Origin: Tritrichomonas musculus
Lineage: Eukaryota; Parabasalia; Tritrichomonadida; Tritrichomonadidae
Assembly (NCBI GenBank): GCA_039105265.1
Contig: JAPFFF010000038.1
Location: 1,116,001 to 1,180,000, forward strand
Length of the DNA stretch: 64,000 bases
Direction of reading: 5' to 3'
The notes below the pieces were generated by a model. That model saw nothing but the letters and a program-made list of their open reading frames with translations, ran no database searches and was not told the DNA's origin. Below, one piece after another: positions 29,068 to 39,100 of the stretch (positions are counted from its first letter, which is position 1; each line of letters opens with the position of its first letter). The translations under genes were made by a program, and so were the position numbers.

Positions 29068-29931
29068 ATCAATAAATTAACTTATTTTAAATATAATTAA
29101 TTATCAAGAATTAATTTCTTTTCTTTTCTTTTCTTTTCTTTTTTTTTTAAAAAAATCAACTTTACATGAAACTAAAAGATGTTTTCTCCAATTGTCAAAA
29201 CTCATTCACAATACATAGATTTCAATGGAATAACAACTCCGAGTGATTTTCATTTGATTACAATAACGAACATCTGATTTTTATTTATATTGAAATCACA
29301 AAAATAAATATTAGTAACTGATGATCTCTATGATGAAAGATAAAGAGTTATTGTGTGCTCACAATTCAATTATATCAAAAATTCAACATTGATTCATTTA
29401 TTGCAAAAAATATTTTTTTTTTTTTTTTTTCTTTAGATGGAGTGCATGATGACATTAAGTTTAATTTGGATTGAATTGAAGTAACATCAACGCAAGTGCC
29501 ATCATCATGTCTATTGATTTCAGTTGATGAGTCTATTTTATATAATCCGGATTGAAAAATTAGTATTACATGTGATAAATTTGAACTTGATTTTAAGCTT
29601 CATAAAATACAGATTCAAAGAACCAACTATAAAATTTCTCTTGGTAACTTATTTCACACAATATCCTAATACAGAAATTTCAGATCAAAATTCAAAACAA
29701 TTTTTTAATTCAAAATAATAAATTATATAAGGAAATGATCAGAGTTAAACGGTTTTCATTGAATATGTCATTTGATTTTAGAATATATCTTATTTTATTA
29801 CTCAAATATATGTACTTGTACAAAAAAGTTTTAATATCTTTTAAATTTGTCGAAAAAATTTAACTCAGGAACAACTGATTAGAGTTGTTTGTGGATCAGT
29901 TACTGTTTTCTTTTCAATTTTAAACTTAATT
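29068..29931. other. Intergenic, no gene seen
   Basis: Contains a TTTTC microsatellite (about 29118-29143), a T run near 29410-29430 and AT-rich DNA. On the minus strand 29440-29525 is slightly less AT-rich (reads NRHDDGTCVDVTSIQSKLN without a start) and might be a coding relic, but I cannot assign it. Positions 29924-29931 (ACTTAATT) are the left target-site copy of the next element. Confidence 0.4.
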
Positions 29932-30725
29932 TAGACTTGTAAAAAGTCCGGGACAAATGCACTTTTCATGGACTTTTTGTGGACTTGGGACTTGGCGTGG
30001 ACCTAACAAACCTTGTCAATTTATTTTTATTTTATATCTCAAAAAAGAACTCATTTTAGGCATATATTTTATAGTTTATTTGTTTATTTAATTTTTTTTT
30101 GTTTATTTAAATAGAAAAGTAGTAACTAATATGAGTAAATTATATTTGAATGTTTTTAATCATGAAAAAAAATGTCATAAACAATTGAAAGAATTTTGGA
30201 AATCCTGGCAGATGGACCAAAATATTTCAAAGAAATTTTATAATTCTTTTATTTTGTGAAAAAATAAAAAATGCTAAAAAAATTGAAAGAATTTTATTAG
30301 TCCTGGCAGATGGACCAGTGTATTTCAGAGAAATTTTTAAACATTTTATATTTTGTGAATAAAAAAAAATGCTAAAAAAATTGAAAGAATTTTTGAAGTC
30401 CTGGCAGATGGACCAGATTATTTCTGAGAAATAATAATTCGATCATTTATTTTGTGAATAAAAAAAAATGCTAAAAATATTGAAAGAATTTTGGAAGTCC
30501 TGGCAGATGGACCAGTATATTTCAGAGAAATTATAAATAATTTTTATTTTGTGAATAAATAATAAGATGCTAAAAAAATTGAATGAATTTTGGAAGTCCT
30601 GACAGATGGACCAGAGTATTTCAGAGAAATTATAAATAATTTTTATTTTGTGAATAAATAAAAAATGCTAAAAAAAATTGAATGAATTTTGTAAGTCCAC
30701 AGGTCCATGGACTTTAACAAGTCTA
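29932..30725. mobile_element. hAT-like non-autonomous element with 8-bp target duplication
   Basis: The ends are TAGACTTGTAAAAAGTCC on the left and the complement of TAGACTTGTTAAAGTCC on the right. A perfect 8-bp direct repeat, ACTTAATT, flanks it at 29924-29931 and 30726-30733. An 8-bp duplication with short TAG-type TIRs is characteristic of the hAT superfamily. The 794-bp interior carries no ORF and is mainly a tandem array. The superfamily call is inference from end structure. Confidence 0.85.
30187..30700 (+). repeat. 97-99-bp tandem array inside the hAT-like element
   Basis: Units start at about 30187, 30284, 30383, 30482, 30581 and 30680 (last partial). Each begins GAA(A/T)GAATTTTGGAAGTCC, followed in full units by TGGCAGATGGACCA and TATTTCAGAGAAAT. 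The AAGTCC core resembles the element's own TIR, so the array may represent multiplied subterminal transposase-binding sequence. Confidence 0.9.
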
Positions 30726-30733
30726 ACTTAATT

Positions 30734-31178
30734 GTTATCATTTTTTTGCATATAATACTGTTTTTTATGATTATTTTTATGATAGTAACAATAATGTAAC
30801 TACTTGAAATTCAATAAAGCTAGTTTTTTTAACAAGTTTTTCCAATGTAAAAAAGATTTACTATAAAATTGCTTTGAAAAAGAGTTTTTTATTGAATTTT
30901 AAAACCATAAATATTTTTATAAATCTATAAATTTATTTAAAATTATCCATAAATATTTTAAATAAAACAATAAAAAAATTGAAAATATGAAATTTTTTTT
31001 AAAAAACTGATTTCAAAAGCAGATTCTTTAAAATAAAGAGTTTATTTTCAATTTTTATTTGAAACAAATATTCTCAAATATTTGAATTATCTCTCAAATT
31101 TGTTTACATAATTAATTTATAAATAATTACGATAAATTATTTTTCAAATATTCACCTTTATATAAAGTCTGATAGTTC
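30734..31178. other. Intergenic, no gene seen
   Basis: AT-rich spacer before the acyltransferase gene. No repeat or promoter motif was recognised with confidence. Confidence 0.4.
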
Positions 31179-32348
31179 ATGAATTCCAAAGTATTTAATC
31201 AGAGTAGGAATCCAAATTTTGAATTGATGAGAATACTAAATTGTTTATTAATAGTTACACACCATCATCAGTATTTTCTTTTTAAAGATATGGATCCTTT
31301 TTCCAAATTATTTGTTACAATTATGTTCATTCCTTCAATAAATAGCTTTATATACATAACCGGGTACTTTGGTAATTTTAGTAGATGGCGCCCTTCCCGT
31401 GTTCTTATTTTACTTTTTCAGATTACAATTTCGAATTTAATAGCATGCTTGATTGTTTTTTATTCAAATAATGAAAAGATACAGATTAGTAAAGTTTTTT
31501 CATTTGAAGTACTTTTTCATCGAAATTGGTTTCATCATTGTTATATGGTATTCTACTTTTTTATACCGATGACAAAATATCTCAGCCATTTCTTCTATAA
31601 GAGATTAAAGTATTTTATATTTTTGCTATGTCTCTGCTATTTTTTATCATTAACAAAATTTGCTAGATATTTCCCAACAGGTCGTGGATATTCTGTTCAT
31701 TGGTTCATTTTTCTTTATATACTTAGTTACACTTTATTAACTAATCAACATAAACCGCCTTCAACCAAAGAATTTTTCATTTACTTATTATCATATATCT
31801 TATCCTTATTATTATCATGGAATTTCCAGAATATCGATCTCAAACAGCATCCATATTTATATCGTTATTTTCCAAACTTTCCTAATCAATGTAATATTTA
31901 CTTTTGCCACTGTTGTTGGACAACAATATTAATATCAATTTTCTATTTCAAAGTTTTCCAAAATTTAATGATAAATAACAAGATCATTCAAAGCATAATC
32001 TTCTTCATATCAAAACATTTAGATGTTTTGTTTATGTTTCATCATTATAAAAATGGAAGCACTTATATTTTCATGGTAATTGGAAACTTGAAAATTTTCA
32101 AAACATTGGATCTGTCACCTATGCGTCTTCTCTTGTTACAATCAATAATTGATTTCATGCTTTGCTTTGCATATTCTATTGTGTTTCATTCAATTTTTGA
32201 TCACATCACTAAATCATCTTTGGCAGTTGATTTTTTCAATAAATTCGATGATTTCTTAAAGAGAAATTTCAATATAAATGAAAATAGAACGAATGATGAA
32301 GAGATGATCACTGACAATTTTGAAAAAGTCGATTTCGAATTAGTTTGA
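31179..32348 (+). CDS. Acyltransferase-3 family membrane protein
   Basis: ATG at 31179; 389 residues, about ten hydrophobic helices. The N-terminal signature NFELMRILNCLLIVTHHHQ corresponds to the family's R-x-x-A-x-x-x-V-x-x-x-H motif, with the proposed catalytic histidine region. Later blocks include INSFIYITGYFG, NWFHHCYMVFYFFIP and FMFHHYKNG. The family transfers acetyl or other acyl groups to sugars or peptidoglycan in bacteria; in trichomonads the substrate is unknown and may be surface glycans. It ends with a short hydrophilic tail. The frame is intact. Related trichomonad genes are plausibly of bacterial origin (inference). Confidence 0.82.
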   Translation: MNSKVFNQSRNPNFELMRILNCLLIVTHHHQYFLFKDMDPFSKLFVTIMFIPSINSFIYITGYFGNFSRWRPSRVLILLFQITISNLIACLIVFYSNNEKIQISKVFSFEVLFHRNWFHHCYMVFYFFIPMTKYLSHFFYKRLKYFIFLLCLCYFLSLTKFARYFPTGRGYSVHWFIFLYILSYTLLTNQHKPPSTKEFFIYLLSYILSLLLSWNFQNIDLKQHPYLYRYFPNFPNQCNIYFCHCCWTTILISIFYFKVFQNLMINNKIIQSIIFFISKHLDVLFMFHHYKNGSTYIFMVIGNLKIFKTLDLSPMRLLLLQSIIDFMLCFAYSIVFHSIFDHITKSSLAVDFFNKFDDFLKRNFNINENRTNDEEMITDNFEKVDFELV

Positions 32349-32884
32349 TCATATTCACTATATTAAAAAAATCGTTCATGATAATTGTAGTTTGCATTTC
32401 AATAAAGATTATTTATGATAAATATAGTTTGTTTAATTTGGTTTATTTTTTTCTTATCTTTTTATTTTTAATATGATTTATTTATATTTCTTGATTTCTA
32501 AAAGTTTTAAAATTATTAACAGATAATAAATGATCAATCATCACTTATCAATAAAAAGCTACCTATCAGATAAAAATATTTTTTATTTAAGATTTTTGAT
32601 ATATTATTAAAAAATAATTTTTTCAATGTCATTGCATTATTAAGCATTATTTAAAGATTTTTGATTGTTTAATTATATTTTTAATTCTAAATATTGAATA
32701 TTCATTTGTTCTATTGAAAACAATAAGAAAAAAAAATGATAATTCGTTTCCAACTTTTTGTTTAAACGACGAAACTTTTTGAATAATTTTCTAAATTTTT
32801 TTGAGAGTGTTTAAAAAAACAATTTTTTGAAATTGAATTTTTTCTGTGTGTTTTGATTTCATTAAAATTAAAAATAGTTTCATT
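32349..32884. other. Intergenic, no gene seen
   Basis: Highly AT-rich with short homopolymers; no coding or repeat structure recognised until the Inr-like motif at 32885. Confidence 0.4.
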
Positions 32885-32890
32885 TCACTT
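32885..32890 (+). promoter_or_regulatory. Inr-like TCACTT
   Basis: TCACTT fits the trichomonad Inr consensus and sits seven bases before the ATG at 32898. It supports that the following short frame is the true 5' end of a once active gene. Confidence 0.6.
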
Positions 32891-32897
32891 TATTATA

Positions 32898-33077
32898 ATG
32901 GCCGATTTCCTTCGTGCAGTCCAAAGCAGTCCTCATGTCAAAAGCTTCACTTTTGATCGCTCAAAGATAACTCCAGGTGCACATCTTGAATATTACACCA
33001 CCCAATTACTTGAAAAAGATCCTTCTCAACACAACTGGGGTATTTGCGGCTTAAATACAATTCCATTCAGCCTATAA
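32898..33077 (+). pseudogene. 5' fragment of a dehydrogenase-like gene (mannitol dehydrogenase family?)
   Basis: ATG at 32898 opens MADFLRAVQSSPHVKSF, then GAHLEYYTTQLLEKDPSQHN, WGICGLNT, and soon a stop. The pattern A-H-x-x-Y-Y-T-x-x-L plus W-x-I-C-G resembles the N-terminal coenzyme-binding lead of long-chain mannitol dehydrogenases. The codons are far less AT-biased than the surroundings, as in highly expressed trichomonad metabolic genes. Similarity ends at about 33060, where an armadillo-like relic starts on the other strand, so the gene was cut by a rearrangement. The family call is tentative. Confidence 0.45.
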
Positions 33078-33740
33078 TATGCACGGTGGAATTAATATTA
33101 ATCCATATATTTCTGGACTTTCTGAATTGATGTCAATAGCATCAAAGTCAAAACCAATTTGATCTAAACACGCTAACAATGATTCTTTATCACCCTTCGA
33201 AATTTCATAGCTTAACAATTTTTTCAAGCTAAGTAAAAATGTAGATATAGAGCTATCGTCATCCAGCTCACTAATACAATCAAGAATTTTGGGAAGAATA
33301 ATAATATCATGAACAATCAAATCAGAATTTCTTACATCATTTTGCAAAGAAAAATTCACAAATGGCCAACAAATTGGAAACTTAAATTCAAATAGTTTTT
33401 CTAAAAAGGATATTAATAATGTATTCATAACATATGTTATTTTGTGGGGATTTATTAATTAAAATTAGTATCGCAATATTTATCGAATTTTGGGGTAAAG
33501 GTATTTCATTTATAATATGGTAACGAAAAGAATCCGTTAATCAATAATCATCAAGCTTCATGAAAAATTGATTAATGTCAAATTTAAGTAGATGAAAAAT
33601 TTTTTTTGATAAATAAATTTGAATTTCTTGTGCTTTGTCGATTTCATCAACTTCATTGATTTCTGTTTAAAATTAAAAATTTAAATATTGTTCTTTTTCT
33701 GACTTTTCTATTCTTCTACATTCCATAATATAATATAAAT
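33072..33740 (-). pseudogene. Armadillo/importin-alpha-like relic
   Basis: The last frame (33428-33072) reads NSDLIVHDIIILPKILDCI, SELDDDSSISTFLLSLKKLL and LLACLDQIGFDFDAIDINSE. Spacing and hydrophobic pattern fit armadillo repeats of the importin-like proteins common in trichomonads. Upstream, other frames continue with INEVDEIDKAQEIQIYLSKK and, after a stop, YHIINEIPLPQNSINIAILI, so at least one stop and one shift interrupt it. The 3' end abuts the dehydrogenase-like fragment. Confidence 0.45.
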
Positions 33741-34246
33741 AAGGTTGATTAACTCGAACTCAAAATCCAAGATTTTCTTTTGTATTTGGAATAGGAATTG
33801 TGGTTATGTATATTGTTAAAAAAAAGGTTAGAGAAAAGTTGGAGATTTGAACAACATAATATTTCCAGAAATTGGAGGATACTTTTAATCACATCTTTTT
33901 CATGTTCAGTCATTCTTTCTTAATTAATAATATTATCATTTGATATTATTTTATTAAATATTTGAATGAATAAGTGAATTTAACATTAGATATTTATAAA
34001 TGAAATTTCAAAAATTCAATGCCAAATATTTGAATGAACTCATAGAATCCGCAACTATAGTTTTTTAAAAAAATATTAAAAGAATTTTTTTTTTGTTAAA
34101 TTTCATTATTGTTAAATAAGAATGAAGTCAATGATCTATTTTTATATAAAAAACTTAGGTAAAAAAATTCATTCAAAAAGTGAATTTGGAAAAAAAGGAA
34201 TATTTTTTATTTCGAACCCTATTCAAAAACTTTTTTGATAAAAACG
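33741..34246. other. Intergenic, no gene seen
   Basis: AT-rich, no recognised coding or repeat structure. It lies downstream of the SRP RNA terminator. Confidence 0.4.
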
Positions 34247-34545
34247 AAAAAAATAGTGAGCAACCATAGCCACCAGGAGGGAACCCGCAGCCTACTCGCG
34301 CCCAGAATCCACGCACCACAATACCTGGGAGCCTATTCGCTGTTCCGTTTACCGGCCTCACGCATTACGGCTCGCATTAATTACCTATTCACCACTGCCT
34401 TCGCGATGGTTAAACTTGGTCTCAGGTCCGCCTGGTGGGAGGGCACTCAACGTAGAGCAAATCGAGCTGTCACTGATGGAATGGCACCGCCTATATTCGA
34501 AGGGTAGCGTACACTTTACAGGCTGGGATCACACCAACCCACCCA
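34247..34545 (-). ncRNA. Signal recognition particle RNA (7SL/SRP RNA)
   Basis: A 300-bp block far richer in GC than anything nearby. Read on the minus strand it shows SRP RNA landmarks. The 5' Alu-type domain is GGUUGG-loop-CCAGCC followed by the conserved CUGUAAAG. Helix 6 is ACCAUCGC-GAAG-GCAGUGGU with a GNAR-type tetraloop. Helix 8 has AGG-CCG-GUAAA-CGG-AACAGC, matching the universal SRP54-binding loop (AGG...CGG-A-x-CAG). The 3' end is a T7 run, as in RNA polymerase III genes. Length of about 300 nt is typical of eukaryotic 7SL. It scaffolds the particle that targets secretory proteins to the ER. Plus-strand frames over it are shadows. Confidence 0.8.
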
Positions 34546-34639
34546 AATATAGTTTTCATATTAGGTGTTTCTTTTTCTAATTTAAATCTATCATTATTTG
34601 AGTTTTAATTCAAATTTAAATAGTAAAATATGAGTTTTA

Positions 34640-34701
34640 TATCTTCAAAGGGCCGCGTACATTTTACAGGTTGGGATTACACCAACCCATCCAAAGATAG
34701 T
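34640..34701 (-). ncRNA. Partial copy of the SRP RNA 5' (Alu) domain
   Basis: About 100 bp upstream of the SRP RNA start on the same strand, CTATCTTTGGATGGGTTGG and the following hairpin and CCTGTAAAATGTACGC repeat the gene's own 5' region. The helix 3 equivalent is preserved with a compensating change (CCAACC in place of CCAGCC), whereas the helix 4 equivalent is not. The upstream bases AAAACTAT are also shared, so promoter sequence may be duplicated too. It is either a truncated pseudogene or a short Alu-domain RNA. Confidence 0.55.
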
Positions 34702-35007
34702 TTTTCAAATAATATTTGATTTTTCAGAATTTATATATAAATCCAATTAAAAAAGAAGTCATAAATCTTCTTATAACTTTAAATGGTGAAGCCAAATTTC
34801 TAATATCCCAAACTAATATATCTCCAATTTTGTTTCCAACAACTGCTGTATAACCGTTTTGTTGGGTGATAATTGAATATAATGTTTCTGTTGTTGTTAT
34901 TGTCTGCTGCTGTTACGATGTTCTCTTGTCCGTTCTATTTATAAATAACTAAAAATAATATTTTAAAAAGCATTACATTTTTTTCAAAAAGGAGATTTGG
35001 CTTGTGT
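34702..35007. other. Intergenic, no gene seen
   Basis: AT-rich with a short stretch around 34820-34930 that is slightly less AT-rich and has TGTTGTTGTTATTGTCTGCTG-like low complexity. No gene recognised. Confidence 0.35.
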
Positions 35008-35607
35008 TCATAATCTGTAAGGAATTGATATTTTAGCAAGAGACGTGCATCCTTGGAAAGCAAAATTGCCAATAGAATTCAATCGCAAATGATCGTCAAA
35101 TAAAACCGTTTCCAACGATGAGCACCTTTGAAATGCAAAAGAACCTATTGAATTCACAGAAGCAGAAATTGAGGCAGCATGAAGCGATACGCATTCTTTG
35201 AATGCAGATGAACCGATAACCGTCACATTTGAGGGTACATTCAATTACGAAAGAGAAGAACAGTCATTGAATGCAAAGCTGTCAATTGAATTCAATTGAG
35301 AATGATCGTCAAACGTTATTTTTGAGAGTGATGTGCCGCCTTGGAAAGCGAAATCTTCGATTGAAATAACAGACGATGGGATGACCAACTTTTTGAGAGA
35401 GGTGCAATTTTTGAATGCAGACGATCCATTAACGGTTACCGATGAAGGAATGGTCAATTCTTCAAGATTCACAAATTCTTCAAAGCAATGATCTCTGATT
35501 GTCCCCTCAGAAGAAGGAATCGTTATTTTTGGCATGCTAAAGTATGCATTGAAAGTACTGAATCCTTTGAAATTTCTTGGTTGCGAAAAAAGTAACTTAA
35601 AATCCAT
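35008..35607 (-). pseudogene. BspA-like leucine-rich repeat gene fragment with in-frame stop
   Basis: From the ATG at 35607, about seven TpLRR/BspA repeats are readable: LEELTIPSSVTVNGSSAFKN, LKKLVIPSSVISIEDFAFQG, then an in-frame TAA after DCSSLS, and in the same frame NVPSNVTVIGSSAFKECVSL to the end. The copies include the SKITFDDHSQLNSI variant seen in T. foetus-type BspA proteins. The TAA and the absence of N- or C-terminal domains indicate a pseudogene, or a short two-part remnant. Confidence 0.75.
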
Positions 35608-35868
35608 TGGAATATAAGAAAAACAGTAATATTGATAGATGATTGATATGTTTAGCTCTTCTGTCTCGTTTAGAAAGTTGTTTTGAATGTAGTTTGTATC
35701 ATTATGAATTTGATGTATGAAACATTAATTATATCAAAGTTTGAATGAATTTTGATCGCGTTTTGGAAGACTTTCTCCAAGAAGATGAATCATATCTGGG
35801 CTATTGCTATGAACTGCATAAATCTACAAAGAATTACCTAATTCACTGAATGAAAATTTATAATTTTA

Positions 35869-36548
35869 CAGTCTTTACGGGATTATAACGGAAATATCCA
35901 CTTTAATAATGGAAAAGTTCATTATGATAACGGAAAAGTTCATTATGATTACGGAAAAATTCGATTTCATAACGGAAAGTATAACCATTTTTTTGTGAAA
36001 ATTTTTTTAATAAAGCACTCACTTAAAAAATCATGATTTATATATATTATTTTAATTAAATTTCCAATATATCACATATACGTTGCCTTATGAATATTTT
36101 CTAGTTATATATTCTTGCATCAACTTATAAATAATATTTATAAAATAGATTAATTGAATATTTTTGGTAATTTTCAGATGCCAATAGTTTATATTAAGTA
36201 TTAATCTTAAATATATTCCATTAAATCCAATTTTTATGAGAAAAAATTTTTGATGATATTTTTTAAAAAAAAGTTTCTTTATGTTTATTTTCCGATTTTC
36301 GGCATCTATTCCATATTTATGATGATCTTAAATCTTTTTATTTATAATTTATTAAATAAAACCATGATTTTTAAATGAATATTTTATAAAAAAGATTTTC
36401 ACAAAAAATGGTTACACTTTCCGTTATGAAATCGAATTTTTCCGTAATCATAATGAACTTTTCCGTTATCATAATGAACATTTCCGTTATCATAATGAAC
36501 TTTTCCGTTATTAAAGTGGATATTTCCGTTATAATCCCGTAAAGACTG
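35869..36548. mobile_element. 680-bp Tc1/mariner-type MITE with repeated subterminal motif
   Basis: Ends CAGTCTTTACGGGATTATA and its complement are flanked by TA on both sides (35867-35868 and 36549-36550). CAGT ends and a TA target are typical of Tc1. The TIRs run about 140 bp and contain several 20-21-bp units of TTCATTATGATAACGGAAAA (three in the left arm, four in the right), so the arms differ in unit number. There is no ORF in the middle. Confidence 0.88.
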
Positions 36549-36550
36549 TA

Positions 36551-37117
36551 TTATATTTAGAAAAATGATTGATCTTGAATATTTTAATAAGCTTAATTTG
36601 CATTTTTATTAAGCATAAATATAATAAAATTTTTATTCTTTTAGATTTGATTTAATATTTTAAAAATCAGAATTGAGAACTTTACGTGCTGTACTCTCAA
36701 TTTTAAATCGGTTTTTTATTTTCAATTTCATAACAAATTTTTGAATTATTGATTAAATCATCGATATTATATATACATTTTCATAATATTTGAGACATTC
36801 AAAAACATGGAATGGCTCAAAAATTATTCAAAAAGTTCAAACGCAAGTATTTTTCAATCAATTCTCAAAGGCTCTATGAAAAAATTGAAAGCATTTTTAA
36901 ATCTGTTCTTTCAAAAAGTTGAAGCTCAATCTTTTCGGCTGAAATTGAAATAAAATTTCTGTTTATTTGAGAGTATAATTAATTAATATAATGCATAATA
37001 TTTCATTTGGTGAATGAAATAATTAAACAATTTTTGTTAATTTATATTTTAAATTAATTATATGATATTTATTCAAAATAATTTTATTAAATAAAAGTGT
37101 TCATAAATTGAAAAAAT
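36551..37117. other. Intergenic, no gene seen
   Basis: AT-rich DNA between two TIR elements; no coding potential or repeats recognised. Confidence 0.4.
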
Positions 37118-37119
37118 TA

Positions 37120-39098
37120 GAGGTGCGAGAACTTGGAAATATGATTAAAATGCCTGATTCCTATATATGTATATCCTCACTTAATATCATATGTTATACA
37201 TTATTTTTATAAATATTTATTCGGCAGGAGACAAAATATTGTATTTTATAATATTCAATGAAATTGATGTAAACCATTCAATTTATTATGGATTAAGTTT
37301 TTATTGATATTAAAGATAATTGTAATATTAAATTTATTTAAATTAATTATTTGTGTTTTTTGATCCATTTTTCAATATTAATCTGTCCCTTTTTAAAATT
37401 TTTTTTCAAATAATCTGGAAAATCTTCATCATTTATGTTATCTTCCTTAAAATGAGCATCAATTGGATTATTATTTTTAATATAAAATATAAAATCATCT
37501 TCAATTTGTAAAGAATTTAATTCTTCTTCTGTCATTTTTGAATTTTGATGAAGTTTCTTGATATTATCTAGTCTATCCTTCTTTTTACACTTCATTTTTA
37601 TTCTATTTTTCTTTGTTTTGTCATCTGATAAATTTATATATCTAGCAATTATATTACTACCTGATAGAGATGATGATTTTGAGATTTTCTCTTTCCAATC
37701 AACGGTTTTATAATAGGGGAACCATGAATGTTTTCATAAGTTCTTATTTATGAGTTTTACTTCAAATAATAGAGGCCAAAATTTAAATGTATTTAATATT
37801 GGTGATTTTCAAGTTTGATTAAAAAGCTTTTTAAAAAGGCATTCTAACATTATGTATATACCATAAATATGTGACAAATTCATCATTTATTTAAAAGTAA
37901 TTAACATATGATGATGATATTCAGTTTATTTAATTTCATGAAAACTAGAATTAAAAATACTTTTATTAAATATACCAGACAATAAAAAATTTTATAATCA
38001 TTTCCAAGAAAAATATAATAAAAATATCATTTTTAATTTATATATATTTTTGAACGATATTGAATGCTTATAAGAATAATATTGATTGCACATATAGAAA
38101 TATTTGTATATATTATCAAATTTTCAAAAAAAAAATTCGTCAAATTTTTTTTAAATATATCTTAAAATTCATTCCTAAAAAGTTTTTACAAAGTTTTATA
38201 TAAGCATTAAATTATATAATTATTATTTTAGAATAGTTCTAGCATAAAAGATAGGGCCATTTTTTCTGTGGGATTTTCAAAACTTAAAATGCAATTTTAT
38301 CAGTAGTTTTCAAATTTAATTCTAGTTTTCCTGTGAAAATATATTTTTAAATAAATATACATATTAATATATCATCAAATTCAAAATGTAAGAGATTTTG
38401 AGTAAAATATGTTAATAATAAGATTTCGACCGAATTGCTTAAAATTCCACAAAACACAAATTATTATATTCAATACCATAAAATAATTGATTTCTGAAAT
38501 TGTCAAGAAAATATCTTAATTAGAAATATCATTTTTCTTGAATTTTTATTTTTTTAAAAAAAATTGAATGTAATTGAGAGAAAATAAAGTAATTACTTTA
38601 TTTTGAATGGGAGAGTTTTAAAATGTCTCTTGGCGAGCCGTTTTCAATAATATTCTAGAATCATAGTAATTATTGAAATTTATAATAAATTTTAAATAGT
38701 TATCCCTTAGAGATAAACAATATTATGAGATATTTATAAATAATGAAATACTGAAAATAGGAGTATTAATATCTTGCGAAATTATCCAATATAAATATTT
38801 TATAAATACTTAATTCAATGTTAAATTAGAAATAATAAATATATTAAAATATATTATTAAAAATAACTGATTATTGATCAAGATAAATATGAATTTGTTT
38901 TTTATAAGCAAATTCATATGTTTTGGTTGCTTATAATGAAGATAAATATTAAATTAATATATTTTTATTATTATATTAGAATATAATGCTTATTTATTTT
39001 GCAAAAAATAAATTATACCTACTATTTTCCAAGATATTACAAAAGTTTAAAAATTAAAGTTGATCGTTTTTTAGAAAATTTTTTAGTTCTCGCACCTC
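37120..39098. mobile_element. Candidate 2-kb TIR element with TA target
   Basis: A 14-bp perfect inverted repeat, GAGGTGCGAGAACT, is flanked on each outer side by TA (37118-37119 and 39099-39100). It is one of few GC-containing words in this very AT-rich stretch. The arms are short and the interior carries no transposase, only one minus-strand frame at 37347-37733, so this is either an eroded mariner-like copy or a chance pair; the TA flanks favour the first. Confidence 0.5.
37347..37733 (-). CDS. Unrecognised C-terminal open frame
   Basis: The minus-strand frame is open for 129 codons, with a stop before KHSWFPYYKTVDWKEKI and no ATG until MKCKKKDRLDNIKKLHQNSK. It continues EEELNSLQIEDDFIFYIKNN and ends INIEKWIKKHK. 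Highly charged, with amphipathic helices; no family recognised. It lies within the candidate element at 37120-39098 and could be a remnant of its cargo or of a host gene C-terminus. Confidence 0.35.
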   Translation of the reverse strand, partial: KHSWFPYYKTVDWKEKISKSSSLSGSNIIARYINLSDDKTKKNRIKMKCKKKDRLDNIKKLHQNSKMTEEELNSLQIEDDFIFYIKNNNPIDAHFKEDNINDEDFPDYLKKNFKKGQINIEKWIKKHK

Positions 39099-39100
39099 TA

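Noticed and set aside
30187-30700. CRISPR-like spaced repeats
   Set aside because: Units are contiguous 97-99-bp tandem copies inside a transposon, without distinct spacers, in a eukaryote.
34173-34507. 62- and 90-codon frames in the GC-rich block
   Set aside because: They overlie the SRP RNA gene and show no protein family features; structure explains the block better.
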